From Hyphomonadaceae bacterium (lineage in GTDB: Bacteria > Pseudomonadota > Alphaproteobacteria > Caulobacterales > Hyphomonadaceae): a DNA stretch of 50,029 nt. Location: NCBI GenBank assembly GCA_027485145.1, contig JAIXRO010000179.1, positions 1 through 50,029 on the forward strand, read 5' to 3'. Below the pieces are notes generated by a model. It saw only the letters and a list, made by a program, of their open reading frames with translations, had not been told where the DNA came from and made no database searches. A program made the translations under genes and the position numbers. This document shows positions 1 to 6,623 of this stretch, in pieces; positions within the stretch are counted from its first letter, which is position 1; each line of letters begins with the position of its first letter.

Positions 1-676
1 CGAGGTCGCCAAAGCCCGCCGCCTCCGGCCCCGCCATGATGTTCACCGGCAGCGGACTTGCCGCGCACACCTGCCGGATGAGCGCAAGATCGCGCAGTCC
101 TGGCACGAACAGGCTGCTCGCCCCCGCCTCGGCATAGGCTTTCCCGCGGGCAATCACCTCATCAACACAGGCCGCATGCGCCTCCGGCTTTGCCCGCAGG
201 CAGACGTCTGTGCGCGCGTTGATCCAGAACCCCGGCAGCACGCCTTCCGCCGCCTCCCGCGCCGCCGCCAGCCGCGCCGCAGCCGCCTCGACGGGCCGGA
301 TGCCCTCGTCGTCTCCCGCCGGGTACCCGTCCTCCAGGTTCAGCCCCACCGCGCCCGCCGCAATCAGGCGCGGCACATTCTCCCCGATCCCCTCGGGCGA
401 GGCCGAATAGCCCGCCTCGAAGTCCACCGACACCGGAAGGTCCACCGACGCCGCAATCCGCGCCGCCTGCGCCAGCACCAGATCCAGCGGCACCGCCTCG
501 CCGTCCCCGAACCCCAGCGCCCCGCCGACCGACGCACTCCCCGTCGCCAGCGCGCTCGCCCCCGCCGCCGCCACCGCCCGCGCCGACCCCGCATCCCAGA
601 TATTCACCAGCACAAGCGGCGCTGCGCCCGCATGCAGCCTTCGGAACAGCTCGAGTTTTTCAGTCTGGGACGGCAT
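1..676 (-). CDS. Isocitrate lyase/PEP mutase family protein (3' part cut by window edge)
   Basis: Reading leftwards from the ATG at 676 gives 225 open codons that run out of the window at base 2, so the C-terminus is missing. The protein begins MPSQTEKLELFRRLHAG and has the (beta/alpha)8-barrel signature of the PEP phosphonomutase/isocitrate lyase superfamily: an N-terminal VNIWDAGSAR segment, VDFEAGYS around residue 85 (metal-binding Asp/Glu region), NLEDG, and WINARTD near residue 150. The KKCGH-type catalytic loop of true isocitrate lyases is not visible, so the substrate is open; 2-methylisocitrate lyase-like or oxaloacetate hydrolase-like activity is possible. Third positions are almost all G or C, unlike the genes just to the right. 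Confidence 0.88.
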   Translation of the reverse strand, partial: MPSQTEKLELFRRLHAGAAPLVLVNIWDAGSARAVAAAGASALATGSASVGGALGFGDGEAVPLDLVLAQAARIAASVDLPVSVDFEAGYSASPEGIGENVPRLIAAGAVGLNLEDGYPAGDDEGIRPVEAAAARLAAAREAAEGVLPGFWINARTDVCLRAKPEAHAACVDEVIARGKAYAEAGASSLFVPGLRDLALIRQVCAASPLPVNIMAGPEAAGFGDL

Positions 677-793
677 GGATAGCTCCTGCGAAGGGTCAGG
701 ACGCAAACCTGCCACGTGCCCGAAGCCGCCGCGACCCGAATCTTGCGCGCCGCCTGCGCCGTGACCGCTCCGGCAGGAACTCGCCGAAGACTG

Positions 794-1417
794 TCACTCA
801 GGCCGGCCCCCCTGACAGTCGGTTTTCGAGCGAGACCGCGCCATCGATTGCGAGACCGAACGCGTCACAACCCACTTATGCTTGCCGATCAATCTTGAGC
901 GCTTGAATCCGTTGCGTTCAAACATTGCCAGCGACCCATTGAACAAGAACGCCGGAGAGGCCTTTCGGCCGGCAATGTCTTCGGGGTAACCCTCAATCCG
1001 CCCGCCGCCCAATTGCTTGATTTGTGCGATCGCGCCTTTCAGAGCGACCGAAGCGACACCTTGCCCGCGATATCCTTTGCCGGAAAAGAAGCAGGTGATG
1101 CGCCAATCGGGGAGCACGGGGTCGGCCGCCAGATAGGCACGTGCATTATGGATTCTCGGAAGTTCGTTGGTTGGTCCGAACTGGCACCAGCCGACGCAAT
1201 CATCGCCGTCAAAGACAAGGGCTGCATGCGCCTGTCCGGCTCGGACGAGATGTTCTTTCGCTTTCCGCCTTGCAGCGGGGGACTCCTTTCCGCTTTGGTC
1301 CGTTTGATGATACCACATACACCAGCAGCCGCCCCACACGCCATTGTTGGCTTCGACGAGGCGCGCGAAATCCTGCCAGGTGCTCGCATCCAACGCTCGG
1401 GTATCATACTTCGTCAT
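794..1417 (-). CDS. GNAT family N-acetyltransferase
   Basis: About 207 residues starting MTKYDTRALD. The start is the ATG at 1417, which overlaps the stop of the upstream MFS gene as ATGA, so translation is probably coupled; a longer reading frame upstream exists but would lie inside the MFS gene. Features seen: an N-terminal GGCWCMWYH segment and a C-terminal GNAT core with FFSGKGYRGQGVA, the acetyl-CoA pyrophosphate-binding Q/RxxGxG/A loop, followed by FERNGFKRS. The substrate cannot be read from the sequence. It is the last gene of a tight leftward set (porin, methyltransferase, MFS, GNAT), which suggests acetylation of a small toxic molecule also handled by the pump. Confidence 0.85.
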   Translation of the reverse strand: MTKYDTRALDASTWQDFARLVEANNGVWGGCWCMWYHQTDQSGKESPAARRKAKEHLVRAGQAHAALVFDGDDCVGWCQFGPTNELPRIHNARAYLAADPVLPDWRITCFFSGKGYRGQGVASVALKGAIAQIKQLGGGRIEGYPEDIAGRKASPAFLFNGSLAMFERNGFKRSRLIGKHKWVVTRSVSQSMARSRSKTDCQGGRPE

Positions 1418-2649
1418 AATGGACTCTGGGGCTCCTTCGGCTCGGGCGATAGTCGCAGCCCGGGAGGCCAAGGCAAGACCCGAAAGGCGATGGCCCCTGC
1501 AACAAGCAACCCGGCCACCGTGATCATGGCAGCCGCAACCGGTTCAATCGCATTTGAAGCGCCCCACGAGGCGGCCACGCTGGTCAGCCACTGCATCGCT
1601 GCAACTCCGGCAAACATCGCCATCGTGTACATAGAGAGCGCTCGCCCGATCTGCTCAGGCGGATAGGCAGCACGCAGATCGGCATATTGCAGTGTGATGA
1701 ACCCTGACATGAAGAGGGTGCCAATAGTAAGCGCAACATCGGCCAGCGCAGGGGTCCCCACGCTGATCGCAGCAAACGATACCGCGAGCGCGAGAGAGCA
1801 ACCGATGATCATGAAACGTCGTCTGCGGGCGCCCCTGTCGAGATACCCAAAAACGATGGGTGAGAACACGCCAACCAGCGTAGCCGCGAAAGCTACATTG
1901 CCCACTTCGACGACGGACAACCCGTGGCGCTCCGTCAGCAGCGGTCCGAGCCACAAACCGCGCAGTGCCATGATACCGGCATAGGTGATTGCCGCGAGGC
2001 AGAGGATGCCCGCCGAATGACGATAGAAAAGCATGCTCCCGAGTCCGCTCAGGGCATCGCTCAGAGACTCTGCATTCTGCGAAGCGTCCACGGGCTCTTC
2101 GTCGACGAGCAAGAACACCGCCATCCAGGTGGCGGCCGACAGCACGCCCAAGACCAGAAACGCCGCCCGCCATGAGACGTGCTCGACGACCAAAGCCAGC
2201 GGCGTCGATGTGATCAACATTCCCAGCGAGCCGAACCCGAATATAAGTCCGGAAATGCGGGCGAAATCATCTTGCCGATAGCGGCGGGTCGTGAAGACCA
2301 TCGCTGCGAGCAACGCCGGCGCGCAGCCAATCCCAATCAGAACTTGGCCCGCGATCAACACAGCTGTCCCTGGGGCTGCCGCCGCTACAAGGCTTCCGAG
2401 CACGCTTAGCGCAAACGCGACCAACACCGTGCGCCGCGGCCCCCAACGATCAAGCGCAACTCCGATTACGGGCTGGGCCGCTGCGAAAGCGAGGTGGAAT
2501 GCCCCGGCAAAAAGACCGAGTGCGCTGGGCGACGTGCCGAGTTCGCTCTGGAGCTGCTCTGCCATGATCGGCGTGACCGTTCGAAAAGCGTGGCTCATGG
2601 CGAAGGCAAATACCAACGCTGACAACATGATGCCAACCGGCCGGGTCAT
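1414..2649 (-). CDS. MFS transporter
   Basis: 411 residues with about 12 hydrophobic segments. The first cytoplasmic loop carries GVALDRWGPRRTV, the MFS motif A (GxxxDRxGxR). The start at 2649 overlaps the stop of the upstream methyltransferase gene as ATGA, and the stop at 1414 overlaps the next gene as ATGA. This is an inner-membrane proton-coupled exporter or importer. The CynX/NimT and drug-efflux branches are both plausible from the overall look. Together with an outer-membrane porin and detoxifying enzymes encoded in the same set, export of a xenobiotic or its product is a reasonable inference, but not shown. Confidence 0.88.
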   Translation of the reverse strand: MTRPVGIMLSALVFAFAMSHAFRTVTPIMAEQLQSELGTSPSALGLFAGAFHLAFAAAQPVIGVALDRWGPRRTVLVAFALSVLGSLVAAAAPGTAVLIAGQVLIGIGCAPALLAAMVFTTRRYRQDDFARISGLIFGFGSLGMLITSTPLALVVEHVSWRAAFLVLGVLSAATWMAVFLLVDEEPVDASQNAESLSDALSGLGSMLFYRHSAGILCLAAITYAGIMALRGLWLGPLLTERHGLSVVEVGNVAFAATLVGVFSPIVFGYLDRGARRRRFMIIGCSLALAVSFAAISVGTPALADVALTIGTLFMSGFITLQYADLRAAYPPEQIGRALSMYTMAMFAGVAAMQWLTSVAASWGASNAIEPVAAAMITVAGLLVAGAIAFRVLPWPPGLRLSPEPKEPQSPL

Positions 2650-3212
2650 TTGCGCCTCCGTGAGTCAATTTTCAGCGGGAGATCATCGAACAAGCCAGAC
2701 ACGGCGCCGATCTTCGCGCCCTCAATCGCGAGCAAGCGTAGTTTCGTTGCCGCGCCGCCGGTTTCGGAAAAACCGGTCAGCTTTTCGTTCGCACCAACAA
2801 CACGATGACATGGAACGATAACCGGCAATGGATTGCGGCCTAGGGCCCGTCCGACCTGGCGTGCAAGATGTTTGTTTCCCAGCTGGCCAGCGATGGCGCC
2901 ATAGGTTGCTGTTTCGCCTGCCGGGATCGCACGTGTGGCGGTGTAAACACCAACGGCAAATGGATCGGCATTGCCGAAGCAACAGTCAATGAATGTCAGA
3001 TCAGCAGTCTGACCTTCCAGCAGATCAGTGATCGCCGAAATAGCGCGCTGTACCGCCGACGGCGCCTGACCACGAGTAGCACCTGTTTTCTTGGCCAACG
3101 CGCTGATCGTGGCGGCAGAAGTGGTTTCCGGTAGACGCGTTGCTATAACTTTGTCGCCGCTCCAAGCAATACCGCAGTCGCCAATAGGAGTCGGGAACAA
3201 CGCACAATGCAT
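2646..3212 (-). CDS. Methylated-DNA--[protein]-cysteine S-methyltransferase
   Basis: 188 residues from the ATG at 3212 (MHCALFPTPIGDCG). The C-terminal Ogt/MGMT domain has the active-site motif PCHRVV with the acceptor cysteine, preceded by the helix-turn-helix region with QVGRALGRNPLP, and followed by GFSETGGAATKLRLLAIE. The family repairs O6-alkylguanine by suicidal transfer of the alkyl group to Cys. The start lies 1 base after the stop of the porin gene, and the stop overlaps the MFS start. An alkyltransferase co-transcribed with a VOC enzyme, a pump and a cysteine-rich MarR regulator suggests that the set answers to alkylating or electrophilic compounds. Confidence 0.93.
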   Translation of the reverse strand: MHCALFPTPIGDCGIAWSGDKVIATRLPETTSAATISALAKKTGATRGQAPSAVQRAISAITDLLEGQTADLTFIDCCFGNADPFAVGVYTATRAIPAGETATYGAIAGQLGNKHLARQVGRALGRNPLPVIVPCHRVVGANEKLTGFSETGGAATKLRLLAIEGAKIGAVSGLFDDLPLKIDSRRRK

Positions 3213-3213
3213 G

Positions 3214-4608
3214 TTAAAAGCGCAGCCCGACGCTGATGGCGGAAAATGTAGAGTCGCGCCCACCAGATGCAGCGAGAGCGCCATCAGCGCTTTGAGAAAC
3301 GAAATAGCCAAGGACAGTGACATCGCTTCGTGGTGTCCATGTCAGGCTTAACGTGGGCGCCACCGAGATGGCATCGCCCGGCTGTCCAACGCTGCCGGGA
3401 TAGGCGATCTGCGGGAAAGTGTAGAGCGCGTCGCTCTGCTCCAGGCGCCTTATGAAATCCGCCTTGAGTTCCACCGCTAACGTCGCATGGGGATTGAAGG
3501 AAACGACGGGGGCGAGCGACGCAATATTCGTGGGCGCCAGCCACTGCGGATCTGCGCAACACGGCGCACGTGAAAGCAAACCAGCGAATGTGTTCGTCTC
3601 CCCGTCTGTAGGGTTTCGATCACCGGATCCATATTGCCAGCGCAAACCAACGCGTGGTTCAAATCGCGTTCTCTTAAGAGTGTACCCCGCGTCGCCGCCC
3701 CCACCGAACGCTGCGATGTCTTGCTCGGCAAAATGTCCGCGCTGCCAGTAGTGCTCCGCGTCAAAGTCCCAGGGGCTCTGCGTACCAAACAAGCGTACAC
3801 CCCAGGAATCGCGATCGTCATTGCCCGAAGCGGCGCCGATGCGCGCGACTTCTCGGTCAACGGTGTATAGGGACCCAATCGCCTGCCATTGTCGGTTTTG
3901 GCCAAACGTGTATCCGACCCGAAGTCCGTTAAAAGTCTGATTGCCATCAGGGCGATCATCAAAGGTGCCGGTTCGGTTCAGCACAGGTCTTGTCGCAAAA
4001 CCCTCGACCATCCAAGGCCCGCGGACTAACCACCCTCGAACGCCGTCATAAGCAGCGCGTATGTTTACCGCGCCGCGCGTGTGAACGAAACGTGGCGACA
4101 GGGTGATTTCCTGGCGGCCGATACGCAGATTTTCGCCGTTCTGCGCAGAGCCGCCATTCAATTCCAGAAAACCCTGATGCAAGTCCCCGCCTCCATCATC
4201 GAGCGGAAACATCAGCGTACGACCGAAGCTCTCGTGAAGGCTCAACTGACCAAAGACGCGTACATTGCGTGAAATACGAAAATCGCCGTGAACCATGATC
4301 CGTTGCAGTACATAGTCATCTGTAGCCGCACCGGTCGCGCCGAAGAACGGCCAGTCAACAGACTCCCAGCGCCCCTTGACGTCACCGCCAAGTGTCAGAT
4401 GCCTCCCGCTTCCGAGATCAATCCATTTCAGCTTATGCCATGGCTCCGTGCGATGGGCGGGGTCCACCATGTGTGACCAATCTTCCGCAAAGCGTTCGTT
4501 GCGGAATGGTGATGCCGGTACTGGCTGTTGTTTCGGCGCCGACGTTTGTGCGACAGCTGCACTGCTCAATGCAACCACCGCGGCCAAGCTTGACGCCGCC
4601 TTCTGCAT
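3214..4608 (-). CDS. Alginate export family outer-membrane porin
   Basis: About 464 residues starting MQKAASSLAAVVAL, with a signal peptide ending near AVAQ. The start at 4608 is chosen because it overlaps the VOC stop as TGATG; an ATG 18 bases upstream is also in frame. The mature protein resembles the AlgE/alginate_exp (PF13372) barrel: LTLGGDVKGRWESVDWPF near the N-terminus, alternating amphipathic strands, LRIGRQEITLSPRF, and a C-terminal aromatic residue (GLRF) typical of Bam-inserted barrels. The real substrate need not be alginate; relatives are often found with hydrocarbon or aromatic degradation genes. Co-transcription with detoxifying enzymes suggests passage of a small organic compound. 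Confidence 0.85.
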   Translation of the reverse strand: MQKAASSLAAVVALSSAAVAQTSAPKQQPVPASPFRNERFAEDWSHMVDPAHRTEPWHKLKWIDLGSGRHLTLGGDVKGRWESVDWPFFGATGAATDDYVLQRIMVHGDFRISRNVRVFGQLSLHESFGRTLMFPLDDGGGDLHQGFLELNGGSAQNGENLRIGRQEITLSPRFVHTRGAVNIRAAYDGVRGWLVRGPWMVEGFATRPVLNRTGTFDDRPDGNQTFNGLRVGYTFGQNRQWQAIGSLYTVDREVARIGAASGNDDRDSWGVRLFGTQSPWDFDAEHYWQRGHFAEQDIAAFGGGGDAGYTLKRTRFEPRVGLRWQYGSGDRNPTDGETNTFAGLLSRAPCCADPQWLAPTNIASLAPVVSFNPHATLAVELKADFIRRLEQSDALYTFPQIAYPGSVGQPGDAISVAPTLSLTWTPRSDVTVLGYFVSQSADGALAASGGRDSTFSAISVGLRF

Positions 4609-4985
4609 CAGCCCGCCAGACTGCAATAAGCTTCAATGCGGTAGCCGTCCGGATCGATCACGAAAGCTGCGTAGTAGTTCTCGCCATAGTCCGCGCGGAG
4701 GCCGGGCTTGCCGTTGTCACTCCCGCCCGACGCCAATGCGGATTTATGGAAAGCATCGACGCTCTTGCGCGTGGGTGCGGCGAAGCAGACGTGCAAGCCC
4801 GAATCCATTTCTGGCTTGATAGGCTTTGCTGAAGCGTTGACCCAAAGCTGGACCTGCGCTTTTCCGTATCCCAGAGAGGAATCACCTGCGCTAAGACAAA
4901 TGTATCCCAGCGGCTTCAAAGCTGCGTCGTAAAAATTTTTCGTTCGTGAAATGTCACGGACACCAATGGAAATGTGATCAAGCAC
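4608..4985 (-). CDS. VOC family protein (glyoxalase/bleomycin-resistance fold)
   Basis: About 125 residues. The preferred start is the GTG at 4985 (giving MLDHISIGVRDI), because a GGAAGGGAG ribosome-binding site lies 6 bases upstream; an in-frame TTG at 4991 is the alternative, and no ATG fits. Motifs seen are LDHISIGVRD with the first metal-ligand His, FYDAALKPLG, and FVIDPDGYRIEAYC at the C-terminus with the Glu ligand, all typical of single-domain VOC proteins. The substrate is unknown; glutathione-dependent relatives handle electrophiles. The gene overlaps the porin start by one base. The 103-base gap to the NTF2-like gene upstream shows no terminator. Confidence 0.85.
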   Translation of the reverse strand: MLDHISIGVRDISRTKNFYDAALKPLGYICLSAGDSSLGYGKAQVQLWVNASAKPIKPEMDSGLHVCFAAPTRKSVDAFHKSALASGGSDNGKPGLRADYGENYYAAFVIDPDGYRIEAYCSLAG

Positions 4986-5088
4986 GAACAACTCCCTTCC
5001 TCGTTTGATGCTCTGATACCGGCGGTCGCGTCCTAAACCAGAGCGTCGAGATTGCTGAGCTTTGATGGCGACTAGCTACACTTGGACA

Positions 5089-5496
5089 TCAATGATCGAT
5101 GCCAGGCCGCCCTTCCGGGCTAAGAACGGCTGAGTCGAAAATGATATGCTCTTCAACCGCCATTCCGTTGACGATCCGAAAGCGATCGACGCCCAGGAAC
5201 TTGCGTGGCTTTCCGTCGATCACGCTCGACGTCTCCCACGCGATGTAAAGCATGTCGCCGTTGCCCGCGCAGTCCAGGGGCGTAACCGTCATGCCGGGAA
5301 ATGTCGCAAGCATGCCGTCCATATACATCACGTAATCGCTACCAGACATCTGCGCCTGGCCGGTGAAATGGATCTTGGCATCTGGCGGAAACCGCTCAGT
5401 CACCCGCTGCCCGCTCGGTGCAGCCCAGAATGACTTGAACCACTCGTAAAATTCGCGATGCTCGGGCGATAGCGTTGATGCGGACGTGCTGGACAT
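5089..5496 (-). CDS. NTF2-like/SnoaL-like protein
   Basis: 135 residues starting MSSTSASTLSPEH at the ATG at 5496, which has AAGGA 7-8 bases upstream; a TTG 24 bases further up is in frame but lacks support. The sequence is a single cone-shaped alpha+beta barrel domain: HREFYEWFKSFWAAPSG, VMYMDGMLATFPGMTV, YIAWETSSVIDGKPRKFLGVDRFRI and VEEHIIFDS. Members range from cyclases and epoxide hydrolases to non-enzymatic ligand binders, so the role is open. It is the first gene after the divergent promoter and therefore the most directly controlled by the MarR protein. Confidence 0.82.
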   Translation of the reverse strand: MSSTSASTLSPEHREFYEWFKSFWAAPSGQRVTERFPPDAKIHFTGQAQMSGSDYVMYMDGMLATFPGMTVTPLDCAGNGDMLYIAWETSSVIDGKPRKFLGVDRFRIVNGMAVEEHIIFDSAVLSPEGRPGIDH

Positions 5497-5531
5497 TTGT
5501 GTTCCTTTGCAAAAACTCAAAGCGAAGTTTA

Positions 5532-5559
5532 ATTATGTGCGCAGCGCACATGAAGTCAA
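5532..5559 (-). promoter_or_regulatory. Promoter of the leftward NTF2-VOC-porin-MGMT-MFS-GNAT set
   Basis: On the minus strand TTGACT (5559-5554) and CATAAT (5537-5532) are separated by 16 bases, close to the sigma70 consensus. The predicted start of transcription is near 5525, leaving a short leader with AAGGA before the ATG at 5496. The palindrome at 5535-5551 fills the spacer and overlaps the -10 box. Seen directly; function inferred. Confidence 0.7.
5535..5551. promoter_or_regulatory. Perfect palindromic operator, likely MarR site 1
   Basis: ATGTGCGC-A-GCGCACAT is a perfect 8-bp inverted repeat around a single central base (5543). It occupies the -35/-10 spacer of the leftward promoter, where bound repressor would exclude RNA polymerase. 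Size and symmetry fit a MarR-family dimer site. Confidence 0.7.
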
Positions 5560-5560
5560 G

Positions 5561-5589
5561 TTGCAAAATATGAGTAGCGCACATATAAG
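5561..5589 (+). promoter_or_regulatory. Promoter of the marR-like gene (leaderless transcript)
   Basis: TTGCAA (5561-5566), a 17-base spacer and TATAAG (5584-5589) form a good sigma70-like promoter. The ATG of the regulator is at 5596, 7 bases after the -10 box, and no ribosome-binding site precedes it, so the mRNA is probably leaderless. The spacer contains the second operator-like repeat. Confidence 0.65.
5568..5584. promoter_or_regulatory. Imperfect palindromic operator, likely MarR site 2
   Basis: ATATGAGT-A-GCGCACAT shares one whole half-site (GCGCACAT) and the central A with site 1; the left half matches 5 of 8 positions. Its centre (5576) is 33 bp from that of site 1, about three helical turns. 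It lies in the spacer of the regulator's own promoter, consistent with weaker autoregulation. Confidence 0.6.
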
Positions 5590-5595
5590 CAGTTC

Positions 5596-6102
5596 ATGAT
5601 CGATCGAACTGCTAATCTGCTTGGTGTCGTTGGCCTCGCGGTCGCTGACAGAATTGAGGTCGCTGCGCGAAGCGTGCTCGCGCACGCTGGCGAAACGCCC
5701 GCTGCACTTATTGTCATCGGCTATGGAACGGGCTTGTCCAACGACAAGCTTAGACAGATTCTTTGCCTCTCGCATTCTGGAGCAGTGCGTCTTGTTGATC
5801 GCCTGGTCGCCGATGGGCTCGTCGAGCGCCGAGAGGGCGAAGACCGTCGCTCTGTCGCACTACACCTAACAAGGCGTGGTATGATGCGTCGTGAGGAATT
5901 GATGAAAGGCCGCCTCGCCGCTATTCGGCCGTTGTTATCGCCATTGAGCGAGGCGGAGCAGGAGAAGTTGGCAAAGCTCCTTCACAAAATGCTGTCTTCC
6001 ATGGAGACGACCAACACGGAGCGATGCACACTCTGCCGGTTGTGTGATGATCGTGTCTGCGTTGACTGTCCGATTCCAGCGGACAAGCCTGTGAAGGCTT
6101 GA
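5596..6102 (+). CDS. MarR family transcriptional regulator with cysteine-rich tail
   Basis: 168 residues. The winged helix-turn-helix spans about residues 46-95, with LSHSGAVRLVDRLVADGLVERREG (recognition helix and start of wing) and the wing residues EDRRSV. Helices on both sides would form the dimer domain. The tail from residue 144 has five cysteines as CTLCRLC-x4-CVDC (144, 147, 150, 155, 158), plus Cys57 in the DNA-binding domain. Such a cluster could bind a metal or act as a thiol switch for oxidants or electrophiles; this is inference. The gene is divergent from the six-gene detoxification set and shares a compact promoter region with it, so it very likely represses that set and itself. 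Confidence 0.9.
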   Translation: MIDRTANLLGVVGLAVADRIEVAARSVLAHAGETPAALIVIGYGTGLSNDKLRQILCLSHSGAVRLVDRLVADGLVERREGEDRRSVALHLTRRGMMRREELMKGRLAAIRPLLSPLSEAEQEKLAKLLHKMLSSMETTNTERCTLCRLCDDRVCVDCPIPADKPVKA

Positions 6103-6623
6103 GATCGATTGATTGGGGTTTCAGCACGGGGTTTCGCAGAGTTTTAGGTCACAGCATCGTCGTTTGAGAGACGCGGTCGACAGGTTTTGTGGGGTGTTCA
6201 GCCAGCGAAGGTTTGGCAACTACGAGAGCGTCTGCCCCGTATATCGATAGTCTATTTGATACGCTTCCGTCATGTTTCAGCTTGTGACAGGACATTAGCC
6301 GTTGTGAACCGCAACGGCAGGATCGGGCCAGCTTTCTCGGATGTTCGCTTTCACCCTCCGGCAAGGTCACCTCGGTCCTGCCGTTCGGCCGCCTTCCAGA
6401 AGGCAGGCAGAACATCGCCGAAGGCGGTTATTCCAGGTCCGATTCGAGAATGCATTTGTTGTTCGAAATGAATCAGGGACGCGAGGGTGTAAGGTTACCG
6501 CCAACAGTCCCGTGACGGATTCTCCGCTGCGTCGCCTTGCGCCACGCTGAATGTCTGCGTTTCGTCGACGGTGGCCAAATGACCCTCTCCGGATCCCAGA
6601 TGTTTACAGACCAGTCAAAGAGT
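6103..6623. other. Intergenic region without a recognised gene
   Basis: About 520 bases between the convergent MarR and Lnt-like genes. Short open frames exist on both strands but lack ribosome-binding sites or recognisable domains. The only structure noted is copy A of a 61-bp repeat at 6374-6434. Confidence 0.5.
6374..6434. repeat. 61-bp intergenic repeat, copy A
   Basis: Aligns without gaps to copies at 12151-12211 (38 of 61 identical) and 13616-13676 (44 of 61 identical), counted by eye. The shared core is TTCGG near position 11 and ATCGCCGAA(A/G)GC near position 41. Similarity with the 12.15-kb copy continues about 19 bases to the left (14 of 19). Confidence 0.6.

Noticed and set aside
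6187-6550. Short rightward frames downstream of the MarR gene
   Set aside because: No start signal and they run through the 61-bp repeat; more likely non-coding.
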